A stretch of DNA of 28,558 nt from Acetofilamentum sp. (GCA_020720525.1 DYON01000005.1:1-28558), one strand, 5' to 3'. Counted from the first letter of the stretch, positions 14,059 through 22,678 are shown. Numbers and translations: made by a program. Notes: generated by a model not told the origin, from the sequence alone.

Positions 14059-14940
14059 TTACAAGTTACGCTTATCTTCACCCCACATCAATTTTTCGCG
14101 AAGCACTTTAAAAAAACTGTCGTCGGCTTGGCGAACAAAGTTGATTGTAAAGTTTGCTTTGCGAATGGTTATTTTTTGACCTTTTTGAATTTTAGTTTGA
14201 TTGGAGTCGAGCGAAAGAACGAAATTGTCGGAGCGTCCATCGGGAATAAGTGTAACCACTTTGTCGTCGGAAATCACAACAGGTCGAACCGAAAGATTGT
14301 GTGGCGCAATAGGAGTTAAAATCAAATTGTTTGCTCCGGGAACAAGGATAGGACCTCCGCAACTAAGAGAATATGCAGTCGATCCGGTTGGCGTTGAAAT
14401 GATAATGCCATCCGACCAATACGAATTCATGAAATCGTCGTTGATATAGGTTTGCACCGTAATCATTGAGCTACCATCATTTTTATGAAGTGCAATATCG
14501 TTGAGTGCATACAATTGGCTTCCAAAAATAGTAGCACAATCGTCAATTTCAAGAACTGTTCGTTTCGATAAAGAAAAGTTGCCTTGGTGAAAAGCTTCTA
14601 ATGCAAACCTAAATTCCTCTTTTGGAGTATTCGATAAAAACCCAAGACGTCCAAAATTAACTCCAAGCACTGGAACCTGACTGTCTTTGATGAAGTTGAC
14701 TGTTTCGAGTAAAGTTCCATCTCCACCTAAACTCACAACCAGGTCGGCTCGGTTTTCGATAGATTCGTTGAGCTCATAAAACTCGGTATTGCATGGAAGG
14801 TTAAAGGCCGATTTAACTTCCTTTTGAATGTTGCTACAGAAAAGAACTTTGCCATTGTGCTTTTCTACAAACTCAAGAATGGTTTGAATTTCATCTCTGT
14901 ACGACGAAGAATAGGCACGCGAAAAAACACAAATTCTCAT
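14059..14940 (-). CDS. nadK: NAD kinase
   Basis: The protein has 293 residues. The catalytic motif GGDGT is at residues 72-76 (D74 is the base). The nucleotide-binding segments NFGRLGFLSN and the glycine-rich block SDGIIISTPTGSTAYSLSCGGPI are intact. The enzyme phosphorylates NAD to NADP in the cytoplasm. The start at ATG 14940 gives the normal N-terminus (MRICVFSRAYS). It lies 12 bases after the stop of the one-POTRA barrel gene, so it is probably the last gene of the CBS protein, barrel, nadK transcript. Confidence 0.95.
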   Translation of the reverse strand: MRICVFSRAYSSSYRDEIQTILEFVEKHNGKVLFCSNIQKEVKSAFNLPCNTEFYELNESIENRADLVVSLGGDGTLLETVNFIKDSQVPVLGVNFGRLGFLSNTPKEEFRFALEAFHQGNFSLSKRTVLEIDDCATIFGSQLYALNDIALHKNDGSSMITVQTYINDDFMNSYWSDGIIISTPTGSTAYSLSCGGPILVPGANNLILTPIAPHNLSVRPVVISDDKVVTLIPDGRSDNFVLSLDSNQTKIQKGQKITIRKANFTINFVRQADDSFFKVLREKLMWGEDKRNL

Positions 14941-14952
14941 TCTATTGATATT

Positions 14953-16326
14953 TTAAATCGGAGCTGTGAATTGCAAAAATATACCTTTTTCGCGAAACCG
15001 ATTCATGGTAAATTCGAGCCGAAATACTTTATCGTAATAAGTAACCAAATCTAATCCAATCCCCCAACCAGCAAGGTATTTGCCTGCAAGTGGGTTGAGT
15101 GCGGCAAAATTTCCTTTGTACGATAAGGCGTGGTCGTAGAATAAATTGGCATAGAATGCAAGGGGAACTGTGTTGAAACGTGTTGTTCGAATAAGGGGTA
15201 AATGAATTTTTCTTTGCTTTAAAATGTTGTATTTTAAATTGTTGCGATGAATTGCAAAATGTTTTGCGGGTATAACCTGATATCCAAATCCTCGACAAAA
15301 ATCGTTATCGTAACCCATGAATTGAGTTGATAGAAAAAATGGGTCTGAATGAATTGTTCCCAGAAGAACTGCTCCCGAAGCTATGAAGAAACGCGAGCTT
15401 AGTTTTATATATCGGCGTATATGGCTTTTTGTATAGAAAAGTTGGCTGTTGTTGCCGTCGATAGGAATTGCTCCAAGCCAATTAAATTCAATGTCGGCAT
15501 ACCACCCATTCAGCGGATACGATTTGAAATCGCGACGATCGTGCTTTAAGACATAGGAAAATGAAATTGCACTGCGCAATTTACTTGGTGCAAATTGGGT
15601 GAAAGTGGTCAATACGGATTCTGAAAAGTGAGTTCGGTCGAATGCGATTTTAAAATTATGGCTTTGATATAGACCGATTCTTCGATTTATTGAAAAAGAA
15701 GTGAATAGTCCAGCATGTGCAAATTCGTTGTTGAGCTTAATGCCAGTGGGTTCATGATTTTCGACTGAACCTATAATGGAGTGGCTCCCCTCGAAACCAG
15801 CAGATAGCGAAATTCCCCAATTTTGTTTCTTGTCGATGCGTGGGTTTTGATAGGAAAAGCCATATAATTGATTGTAGCCAGTTTTGAATAAAATTTTCAG
15901 TTTTTCGCGACGACCTCTGAAATTTTCATGCGATGCATTTAGTCCGTATGTAACTTTTTCCATGCTTATATTGCGCAACCATACATTAAAATTTCGCTCT
16001 TCGAGAGCTATAAATGGTGATGGCCAGATGTACCAGCGCTCGATAACTTGAATATGAACTTGACCGTCGGGATTGAAAACAATCGTTGCAAAGTGAAACA
16101 ACGAAGTATTCACCAAATTGTGTTCGGCTTGCTCAATCAGCATTGTTGTGTCGGCAAATCGAATAGTGTCGTTTACTTCGAAAGGCAATTCGCGAAGAAT
16201 TACTTTCTCGTTGGTAACTTTGTTCCCTTCGCAAACAATACTTTTTACAACAAAAACACTATCGGCTTCGGTTGCATATTGCAGAAGTGGGGAGAGCAAG
16301 AAAAAAAATAAAGAAAAAAACTTCAA
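14953..16326 (-). CDS. Omp85-type outer membrane barrel with a single POTRA domain
   Basis: The protein has 457 residues. After a signal peptide (about 1-19) there is one POTRA-like domain at about 26-96 (FVVKSIVCEGNKVTNEKVILRE, closing with VHIQVIERW). Then comes a barrel of about 360 residues. The loop-6 motif of Omp85 proteins is visible as CRGFGY, followed by HFAIHRNNLKYNIL, as in other Bacteroidota members. It is far shorter than BamA and has one POTRA instead of five. It could insert or move lipid or protein across the outer membrane, but no substrate can be inferred. It sits five bases after the CBS gene and 12 bases before nadK, tightly packed in one operon. Confidence 0.8.
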   Translation of the reverse strand: MKFFSLFFFLLSPLLQYATEADSVFVVKSIVCEGNKVTNEKVILRELPFEVNDTIRFADTTMLIEQAEHNLVNTSLFHFATIVFNPDGQVHIQVIERWYIWPSPFIALEERNFNVWLRNISMEKVTYGLNASHENFRGRREKLKILFKTGYNQLYGFSYQNPRIDKKQNWGISLSAGFEGSHSIIGSVENHEPTGIKLNNEFAHAGLFTSFSINRRIGLYQSHNFKIAFDRTHFSESVLTTFTQFAPSKLRSAISFSYVLKHDRRDFKSYPLNGWYADIEFNWLGAIPIDGNNSQLFYTKSHIRRYIKLSSRFFIASGAVLLGTIHSDPFFLSTQFMGYDNDFCRGFGYQVIPAKHFAIHRNNLKYNILKQRKIHLPLIRTTRFNTVPLAFYANLFYDHALSYKGNFAALNPLAGKYLAGWGIGLDLVTYYDKVFRLEFTMNRFREKGIFLQFTAPI

Positions 16327-16331
16327 ATTGA

Positions 16332-17000
16332 TTACATATTGAGATAACGCATGAGCAAATCGTATCGGTCGCGCAGAATGTCGTCGATCATATCTTCGCC
16401 AAACGAAGCTACAACATTGTATTCGTAGCGATTGAAAGTTTGGATTATTTTGCCAATATCGGGATTGTTTACTTTAAGAACCACCTGCATCAGAGTCGAA
16501 TTTGGACTGGTTTGAATAAACGAGGCAATAATCAAAGCATCGTTCGATTCAATAATGGAAGAAATTTGTGTGAGAGAGTAGTCCGAAACATTCATTTCGA
16601 GAATGATAATACCTCCAGGATTGCTAACCGAAAGCAATTCGCTGATGGCATTCATAATATCGGCAATGAACAAACAACCAAGATAATTGTTTTTATTATC
16701 GACCACAGGAACCAAAGAAAGGTTGTTTTGGTGCAAAGTTCGCAAAATGTCGAAAATATGCGATTTTTCGTTTACAGCAGCACCCTGAATGGTTAGCTTG
16801 ATGGCTCCGATTGGTTCGGCATAATCGGAGAGCTCGAGTAAATCGTCTTCGGCAACAAGCCCGAGGAATTCTTCGTTGTTTACTACTGCAAGCTGCGAAA
16901 CTTTGTACTCTTCCATGATGGAAAGCGCATCCGAAGCCGAAGTGCTAGTTTTAACACTGGGTATTGCCGATGGCTTTATATCTGATGCAAATAGATTCAT
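16332..17000 (-). CDS. CBS domain protein
   Basis: The protein has 222 residues. Two CBS motifs occupy the N-terminal part (about residues 8-125; KVSQLAVVNNEEFLGLVAEDDLLE is the first). The C-terminal part, from about 135 (IIILEMNVSDYSLTQISSIIESN), has an ACT-like pattern. CBS pairs sense adenine nucleotides or NAD-type ligands, so control of the adjacent NAD kinase is an attractive but unproven idea. The same CBS protein precedes nadK in many Bacteroidota. I chose ATG 17000 (MNLFASDI) because the longer frame begins at TTG 17042, upstream of the promoter element. The gene is divergent from pdxJ. Confidence 0.85.
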   Translation of the reverse strand: MNLFASDIKPSAIPSVKTSTSASDALSIMEEYKVSQLAVVNNEEFLGLVAEDDLLELSDYAEPIGAIKLTIQGAAVNEKSHIFDILRTLHQNNLSLVPVVDNKNNYLGCLFIADIMNAISELLSVSNPGGIIILEMNVSDYSLTQISSIIESNDALIIASFIQTSPNSTLMQVVLKVNNPDIGKIIQTFNRYEYNVVASFGEDMIDDILRDRYDLLMRYLNM

Positions 17001-17016
17001 ACAAACTTTGGTTGGG

Positions 17017-17024
17017 CAAAAATA
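17017..17024 (-). promoter_or_regulatory. Promoter -7 element of the CBS-barrel-nadK operon
   Basis: On the minus strand this reads TATTTTTG followed by C, an exact TAnnTTTG match, 17 bases ahead of ATG 17000. A TTTG (17040-17043 on the minus strand) upstream is a possible -33 element with short spacing. The leader would be about 12 bases. Confidence 0.6.
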
Positions 17025-17047
17025 TACTTTTTCAGCAAGCAAAGTAT

Positions 17048-17055
17048 TAACTTTG
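17048..17055 (+). promoter_or_regulatory. Promoter -7 element of pdxJ
   Basis: TAACTTTG followed by C is an exact TAnnTTTG match, 14 bases ahead of ATG 17069. The predicted leader is about 10 bases. It is 23 bases from the divergent CBS operon element, so polymerases at the two promoters would clash. Confidence 0.6.
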
Positions 17056-17068
17056 CAAAAAACTTGCC

Positions 17069-17788
17069 ATGATCCGATTGAGTGTAAACATCAATAAGAT
17101 AGCAACACTGCGCAATGCAAGGGGCGGAAATGTTCCAAATTTGTTGCATGTTGCAGCCGATTGCGAGCGCTTTGGAGCTCATGGAATTACTGTTCATCCG
17201 CGCCCAGACGAACGACATATTCGTTATGCCGATGTGTACGATTTGAAAAAGCTGGTAACTACCGAATTTAACATCGAGGGCTATCCCTCGAAGCAATTTA
17301 TCGATTTGGTGCTTGAAATTGTTCCCGAACAAGTAACGTTGGTCCCCGATCCGCCCGAAGCATTAACTTCGAGTGCTGGCTGGAAGGTTGACGCAAATTT
17401 GGCTTTTTTGAAAGATACTATTTCGCTTTTTCATTCCAAAAATATTCGCACTTCAATATTTATTGAAACCGAAATTAGCAATATCTATAAAGCATTGGAA
17501 ACCGGAACCGACCGCATTGAATTATATACCGAACCTTACGCAGCCAATTATCCAGCTGATAAACAGAAAGCTATTGCCGATTTTATTCAAGCTGCCATTG
17601 CCGCTCAAAAAGTTGGTTTGGAAATCAATGCTGGGCACGATTTAAGCCTCGAAAACCTGAAATATTTTGCTGAAAATATTCCTGGATTGTTGGAAGTTTC
17701 AATTGGGCATGCTCTCATTAGCGATGCATTGTATTTTGGTTTAGAAAATACCATTCAAATGTATTTGCGTCAATTAAAAATTGGATGA
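17069..17788 (+). CDS. pdxJ: Pyridoxine 5'-phosphate synthase
   Basis: The protein has 239 residues, the normal PdxJ length, with the TIM-barrel landmarks of the family: LSVNINKIATLRNARGG at the start, the phosphate-site region GITVHPRPDERHI, VTLVPDPPEALTSS, and the late block LEINAGHDLSLENL. It condenses 1-deoxyxylulose 5-phosphate with 3-amino-2-oxopropyl phosphate to make pyridoxine 5'-phosphate, the last ring-forming step of DXP-dependent vitamin B6 synthesis. The start follows a promoter element by 14 bases. Its stop overlaps the next start codon (ATGA), coupling it to the hydrolase gene. Confidence 0.96.
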   Translation: MIRLSVNINKIATLRNARGGNVPNLLHVAADCERFGAHGITVHPRPDERHIRYADVYDLKKLVTTEFNIEGYPSKQFIDLVLEIVPEQVTLVPDPPEALTSSAGWKVDANLAFLKDTISLFHSKNIRTSIFIETEISNIYKALETGTDRIELYTEPYAANYPADKQKAIADFIQAAIAAQKVGLEINAGHDLSLENLKYFAENIPGLLEVSIGHALISDALYFGLENTIQMYLRQLKIG

Positions 17789-18558
17789 AATTGTTTTATC
17801 GCGAAATGGGCTCGGGCAACAACGTGTTGTTTATTTTGCATGGCCTTTTTGGACTAAGCGACAATTGGGGTAGCCTTGGCAGGCGCTATGCCGATAAATA
17901 CCATGTTGTGATTCCCGATTTGCGCAATCATGGTCAGTCGATGCATTCCGACGTTTTTACTTATGCCTCCATGCTCGAAGATATTGAAGAGTTGTTCGAC
18001 GATTTAAGTTTATCAACTGCAAAATTGATGGGACACAGCATGGGCGGAAAGCTGGCAATGCTTTTTGCTTTGGAAAATCCGCAACGGGTTGAAAAATTGG
18101 TTGTTGCCGATATCAGTCCGGTTGTATATCCGCCAACACGTCATTCCGAGATTTTAGAAGCAATGAAATCGGTCGATTTTGACAAATTTTCCAACCGAAG
18201 CGAAATTGAAAAGCACCTTTTCGAAAAAATTCAAAATGCAGGAATAGTTGGCCTGGTTTTAAAAAATATTACCCGTTTACGCGACGATAGGTTTGCTTGG
18301 AAGTTGAATTTAGATGCTATTTCCGAAAATATTGCTGGAATATTCGGATTCGATGTTTCCGAGCGTTCAGTTTACGAAAAACCAACACTTTTTATTCGTG
18401 GTTCTTTAAGTGAATTTGTAACGGAAGATCATTTTTCTGCAATTAAACAGCATTTTCCGAACTATAGCCTCGAAACCATCGAAAATGCCACTCATTGGCT
18501 ACATGCCGAGCAGCCCGATGTTTTTTTTGAGATTTCAGAATTATTTCTTGCAAAGTGA
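17785..18558 (+). CDS. Alpha/beta hydrolase, YbfF-like
   Basis: The protein has 257 residues. The oxyanion-hole segment LHGLFG (about 19-24), the nucleophile elbow GHSMGG with S85, the VVADISP strand and the late NATHWLHAEQP block with a candidate catalytic histidine (H237 or H240) give a complete alpha/beta hydrolase. There is no signal peptide, so it should act in the cytoplasm on a small ester or thioester. The closest named pattern I recognise is the YbfF esterase group; the substrate is unknown. It overlaps pdxJ by four bases. The same pair, divergent from the CBS/nadK genes, recurs in Bacteroidota. Confidence 0.85.
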   Translation: MKLFYREMGSGNNVLFILHGLFGLSDNWGSLGRRYADKYHVVIPDLRNHGQSMHSDVFTYASMLEDIEELFDDLSLSTAKLMGHSMGGKLAMLFALENPQRVEKLVVADISPVVYPPTRHSEILEAMKSVDFDKFSNRSEIEKHLFEKIQNAGIVGLVLKNITRLRDDRFAWKLNLDAISENIAGIFGFDVSERSVYEKPTLFIRGSLSEFVTEDHFSAIKQHFPNYSLETIENATHWLHAEQPDVFFEISELFLAK

Positions 18559-18590
18559 TTTTTTGCTAACTTGCCGCATATTTTATTCCG

Positions 18591-20009
18591 ATGAAAAAAA
18601 TAAACCTTTTTTTGCTATTGTTGATTTTTGGTTTCGGTTGTATTTATGGACAGAAACAAAATAATATTTGGATTTTTGGGAACAACGTCCAAATTGATTT
18701 TAATTCGGGTCAGCCTATTTTACAATACAATAGTGCACTCAGATCATACGAGGGGTCGTCTTCGATTTGCGATTTAGACGGAAATCTTTTGTTTTTTACA
18801 AATGGAGGTAAGTTGCTTACTGGGACAGGAATGAACCATGGTGGTGTATGGAACAGAAACAATCAGCTCATGCCTAATGGGAATCTCGATTCTACAAGTG
18901 GTTGCAACAGCTCGGCACAGGGATGTTTAATTGTTCCATCGCCTTCGGGTGCAGGTTTGTTCTATGTTTTTACACTCGATTGTGCGGAGAATTCATTTGC
19001 TGGTGGATTGCGGTATTCGATTGTAGATATGACACTCGATGGAGGTTTGGGTGATGTTACAACAAAAAATGTTTTTCTCGAAGACACGCTTGCTGAATCT
19101 ATTTGCGGAATTCGTCATTCAAATGGGCGCGATTACTGGTTAATTGTACATGGAATTGACAACGATAAATTCTACTCATACTTAATCAATCCATTGGGAA
19201 TACAAACCCCAATAATTAGCTCGGTTGGGGAGTATGTTTATAGCAATGCTGGTCAGATGCAGGCAACTGTTGATGGAGATTTAATTGCATACGCAACAAC
19301 ATTTCGAACTATGCTTTACGATTTCGATAATTCAACAGGTATTGTTAGCAATTATCGCAACTTGAATAAGTATTCGTGGGGCTGTTCTTTTTCGGCAGGA
19401 TGTCGCTATCTTTATACTCTTTCGAATGATCCACCCGACACAAAATTGTATCAGTTCGACACGCAGGCACCGAACGTTGGCGCAAGTGCCATTGAAATTT
19501 CAGCTGTTTCTATTCTTTATAAGCCTTTACAGCTTGCTCCTGATGGAAAAATTTATTTTCCTAATGGTGATTATACTTCAACCAGTCTTTGTGTTATAAA
19601 TAATCCCGATTCGTTGGGGCTCGCCTGCAATTATGTTGCTTCGGCATTTAGCCTCGATACTCTATCTACTGTTGCCAGTATGCCAGTTTTTATTGCTGGG
19701 TTGTATGGTAATTGCAACTTTGTTACCGCTTCGTTAAGCGATATTCAAATTGTTAATATAGATATTGCAGTATTTCCAAATCCTGCATGCGATTTGATAA
19801 ATGTGAAGTTGCCAAAGTCGTTTCAAGGCTCAAAAACTGAATTGTATTTGTGCGATGTAGCTGGTTCTGTTTTTAAAAGGGAATCCTTTATCGCTGATGG
19901 GAACGTGTATTCGATGAGTTTGCCTGCTGGTCTGTGTGGCATTTTCTATTTGCATGTAAGTTCAAATGCTCAAAGTTTTGGCTTTGTGCCAGTGCGGATA
20001 GACGAATAG
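18591..20009 (+). CDS. T9SS-exported beta-propeller-like protein with C-terminal sorting domain
   Basis: The protein has 472 residues. A Sec signal peptide (about 1-20, ending CIYGQ) is followed by NNIWIFGNNVQIDFNSG, a start I know from Bacteroidota surface proteins whose N-terminal part folds as a repeat-built propeller. Repeats of the type SICDLDGNLLFFTNG, LRYSIVDMTL, GDLIAYATTF and APDGKIYFPNG support this. From about residue 395 a type A T9SS sorting domain follows (IAVFPNPACDLINVKL to the C-terminus), so the protein should be carried over the outer membrane and anchored or released. The ligand is unknown. Many relatives are larger and add PKD and adhesion domains; this one is a minimal version. 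It starts 32 bases after the hydrolase, with no exact -7 element there. Confidence 0.85.
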   Translation: MKKINLFLLLLIFGFGCIYGQKQNNIWIFGNNVQIDFNSGQPILQYNSALRSYEGSSSICDLDGNLLFFTNGGKLLTGTGMNHGGVWNRNNQLMPNGNLDSTSGCNSSAQGCLIVPSPSGAGLFYVFTLDCAENSFAGGLRYSIVDMTLDGGLGDVTTKNVFLEDTLAESICGIRHSNGRDYWLIVHGIDNDKFYSYLINPLGIQTPIISSVGEYVYSNAGQMQATVDGDLIAYATTFRTMLYDFDNSTGIVSNYRNLNKYSWGCSFSAGCRYLYTLSNDPPDTKLYQFDTQAPNVGASAIEISAVSILYKPLQLAPDGKIYFPNGDYTSTSLCVINNPDSLGLACNYVASAFSLDTLSTVASMPVFIAGLYGNCNFVTASLSDIQIVNIDIAVFPNPACDLINVKLPKSFQGSKTELYLCDVAGSVFKRESFIADGNVYSMSLPAGLCGIFYLHVSSNAQSFGFVPVRIDE

Positions 20010-20068
20010 CATTTTTGGATTTTGGCGCAACAATGTTGTGATGCAATTGAGAAGTTTTTGTTTTGTGT

Positions 20069-20076
20069 TACTTTTG
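20069..20076 (+). promoter_or_regulatory. Promoter -7 element of the ketosynthase-like gene
   Basis: TACTTTTG followed by C is an exact TAnnTTTG match, 17 bases ahead of ATG 20093. It lies inside the upstream extension of the open frame and so supports the shorter start. Confidence 0.6.
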
Positions 20077-20092
20077 CACAAGCATTTTCACC

Positions 20093-21223
20093 ATGAAGAA
20101 GAAACTAATCATTCGTAATCTTAATGTAGTCTGCAATCGTGGAACTCAAGTTTTAGCTTCTAATCGACCCATTGAAGAGTGCTTTGTGCAGCAAAAATTG
20201 CCCGTAGGGTTGATTCCGCAGGAGCTTGATTCCGAAATGAGCTTGTGGAGTAAAAGCTATCCTCCGTTGAAGAGAACCGACCGCATGGTGAAAATGGCTT
20301 CGTGGCTTGCTTCGAAACTAGACCATTCGGAACTCGCCGGACGAAAAGTGATGGTTAACCTCGGCTCTTCGCGTGGAGGTACGCAGCTGAGCGAAGATTT
20401 GCATCAACAGTTTCTGGAAACAGGCTCGGTTCCAGTAATTGCTTCGCCGCTAACAACGCAGGCCAATTTGTCGTCGGTTGTAGCTTCGATGCTCGATTCC
20501 GAAAGCATTATTACTATCGATCACTCACTAACTTGTTCAACAGGAATTGCTTCTATTGCCAATGCCATTGCGTGGTTGCGCTCAGGAATGTCCGATGCAG
20601 TAGTTTGTGGTGCTGCCGAAGCAGCTGTAACACCATTCACAATTGCTCAGATTGAAGCTTTGGGAATTGCTTCGCAATACAAAGCAAGTGAATTTCCTTG
20701 CCGACCTTTCAACGCTGACAACGAAAACACATTTGTTCTTTCGGAAGGAGCAGGAATTTGTGTGATGCTATTCGATTTTTTGAAAACAGGCGATTTGGTG
20801 ATTGAATCGATTGGTTATGCGCACCAATTGCCGCCTTCGGCCACTGGAATTGCTACCGATGGAGGTCCACTGCTTGCTTCGATGAAAATGGCTTTGGATA
20901 GTCTTCCCGAAGAAAAAAATATCGATTTGGTTTTGGCTCATGCTCCTGGAACTTTGAAGGGCGATCGAGCCGAACTGAATGCAATTAGAGCAATTTGTGG
21001 CAACCATATTCCAGTTTTCAGCTCAAAATGGCTCACAGGGCATACCTACGCTGCTTCTTCGATGCTCAATTTGAAAGTTGCTGCCGAATTGTTTGCTGGA
21101 GCAATAATTCCTGAAATTCCTTACCAAACCTATGTTGCCCAGCATGATTCAAAGCCCGAAACTATTTTGATAAATGCAACCGGATTTGGTGGCAATGCAA
21201 TGAGTTTGGTGGTTTCGGGTTAA
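20093..21223 (+). CDS. Beta-ketoacyl synthase-like (thiolase fold) protein
   Basis: The protein has 376 residues. The active-site cysteine is C148 in DHSLTCSTG. The two histidines of ketosynthases are seen as H283 (LAHAPGTLKGD) and H317 (WLTGHTYAAS), and the C-terminal GFGG loop is present. In ordinary FabB/FabF enzymes the first histidine block reads AHGTGT or NAHGTST, so AHAPGT is a divergent form; I recall it from a separate Bacteroidota subfamily. The fold and triad argue for a Claisen-type condensation on an acyl thioester, but the substrate is unclear. At 376 residues it is shorter than FabF. No acyl carrier protein or partner gene is beside it. I start at ATG 20093 (MKKKLIIRN), just after a promoter. 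Confidence 0.8.
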   Translation: MKKKLIIRNLNVVCNRGTQVLASNRPIEECFVQQKLPVGLIPQELDSEMSLWSKSYPPLKRTDRMVKMASWLASKLDHSELAGRKVMVNLGSSRGGTQLSEDLHQQFLETGSVPVIASPLTTQANLSSVVASMLDSESIITIDHSLTCSTGIASIANAIAWLRSGMSDAVVCGAAEAAVTPFTIAQIEALGIASQYKASEFPCRPFNADNENTFVLSEGAGICVMLFDFLKTGDLVIESIGYAHQLPPSATGIATDGGPLLASMKMALDSLPEEKNIDLVLAHAPGTLKGDRAELNAIRAICGNHIPVFSSKWLTGHTYAASSMLNLKVAAELFAGAIIPEIPYQTYVAQHDSKPETILINATGFGGNAMSLVVSG

Positions 21224-21225
21224 AT

Positions 21226-22650
21226 CTACTTTTCAAACAACAGCTCCATTTTTAAGTTGTGTTGAATCAGGTCGCCATAATAAATTTCGTTTTCGACTCC
21301 AAATGTAGTAATCATTGTGAGTGACACCGTTTTGCGTGTTTTGGATTCGTGAGCAAAATAGGCCATTTTTCGCCGTAATTCATCCGCATATTTTTTCGAA
21401 ACAATGAATGGTTCGACTGAAAATTTCATTTCGCAGATGTTGATAATTTGGTCGCGTCTATCAATAATGAGGTCGATTTGCGCCGCTTTATCGTTGTTTT
21501 GACTTCGCCACGCCGAAGTGTGGGTTTCAACACCCGAAATTCCCAAGGCTTTTTTAATTTGAGGAATGTGGTGCAAGCAAACCTGTTCGAATGCGTAGCC
21601 CGACCATGCTCTTTGCTTTGGGTTATCTATTGCTTTGAGCCAATTGTCACGGTCTTTCTTGTTTGAATTCTGGATGAAGCGAAAGTGGAAAAGTGAAAAC
21701 ATGTCGGTAAGCTGATACAGGCTTTCGCGACTTTTTCGGCCGAAAGGATTGTATCGTGAAATAAAATGGCAAGCTTCTAGCTCGTCGAGTAGTCGAGTAA
21801 GCCCGCCTCCATTGGCGATTTTTGATTGACTGGATAGTTCCTCGCGTGTAAGTCCTTTAGCTTTAGTGGCAAGTGCTTTAACAATGCTAACATGCCGTTC
21901 GTGATTTCTAAAAAGTGAACGAAAAATATTTTGGAATTCATTGTTTAGTGAGCCATTTGTCGAAAAACACTCTTGTTCAATAATCTGTGCAGCACTTTTT
22001 CCTTTCGTTACTTTATCCCAGTAATATGGTACTCCTCCGAAAACCATATAGAGTTGAACGATCTGATATTCATTTAGGTTGATTTTTTTGTGCCTCAAAA
22101 ATGCTCTACATTCACTTAATGTAAATGGAGCCAAGCTTATGCGATGGGTTACACGATTGTGAAGCCCACCTCTGTTGTTGATAAGTTTGTTTATCATCCA
22201 CGATGTTGCAGAACCACAAACTATTAGAAAAATATCTTTTCGGGCCGATGCCCAATTGTTCCAGAAATGCTCAAGCGCTTGAATAAAATCGGAATGCATG
22301 GTGTCGAACCATGGCAGCTCATCAATGAAAATGATTTTGCGTTTTTGAGTCGATTTGCCGATGAAGTCGGAAAGTTGCCGCAAAGCAATCATCCAGTTAG
22401 CTGCTGGTTCTCTTTCGGTTGATGGGTCGAAATCGTTGAGCGTTAAATGGAAATTCATCAATTGTTGCTTCATGCTCACATTAGCGAGTCCAGTTATATG
22501 AAATGTAAATTTGCTTTTGTACATCTCACGAATCAAATACGTTTTTCCTATTCTTCTTCGTCCGAAGAGAGCTAGAAACTCCGATTTTTTCGAGTTTTCA
22601 ACTTGTCGAATGTTGTCAATCTCTTCCCATCGACCAATTATTTCGTCCAT
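21226..22650 (-). CDS. AAA ATPase with C-terminal PD-(D/E)XK nuclease-like domain
   Basis: The protein has 474 residues. Walker A is GRRRIGKT (30-37) and Walker B is IIFIDELPW (D110, E111). A winged-helix-like middle follows (KALATKAKGLTREELSSQSKI). The C-terminal part has a nuclease-like core, IDLIIDRRDQIINICEMK, with D393, E407 and K409 in the D...ExK arrangement. This is the archaeal-ATPase/DUF234 type often found as single accessory genes in Bacteroidota. The role is unknown; defence or DNA handling are guesses. It is the only minus-strand gene in the right half, has its own promoter, and its stop lies two bases from that of the ketosynthase gene. This layout fits an inserted accessory gene. 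Confidence 0.85.
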   Translation of the reverse strand: MDEIIGRWEEIDNIRQVENSKKSEFLALFGRRRIGKTYLIREMYKSKFTFHITGLANVSMKQQLMNFHLTLNDFDPSTEREPAANWMIALRQLSDFIGKSTQKRKIIFIDELPWFDTMHSDFIQALEHFWNNWASARKDIFLIVCGSATSWMINKLINNRGGLHNRVTHRISLAPFTLSECRAFLRHKKINLNEYQIVQLYMVFGGVPYYWDKVTKGKSAAQIIEQECFSTNGSLNNEFQNIFRSLFRNHERHVSIVKALATKAKGLTREELSSQSKIANGGGLTRLLDELEACHFISRYNPFGRKSRESLYQLTDMFSLFHFRFIQNSNKKDRDNWLKAIDNPKQRAWSGYAFEQVCLHHIPQIKKALGISGVETHTSAWRSQNNDKAAQIDLIIDRRDQIINICEMKFSVEPFIVSKKYADELRRKMAYFAHESKTRKTVSLTMITTFGVENEIYYGDLIQHNLKMELLFEK

Positions 22651-22670
22651 GTCGAATTTTATTTTGGCTA

Positions 22671-22678
22671 CAAATATA
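22671..22678 (-). promoter_or_regulatory. Promoter -7 element of the AAA ATPase/nuclease gene
   Basis: On the minus strand this reads TATATTTG, an exact TAnnTTTG match, 21 bases ahead of ATG 22650. A TTG (22698-22700) lies 19 bases upstream, the expected -33 spacing. This is the best complete promoter in the window. Confidence 0.7.

Noticed and set aside
18559..18590. TAACTTGC as a promoter for the T9SS-exported protein
   Set aside because: It lacks one T of the TAnnTTTG consensus, so I did not list it.
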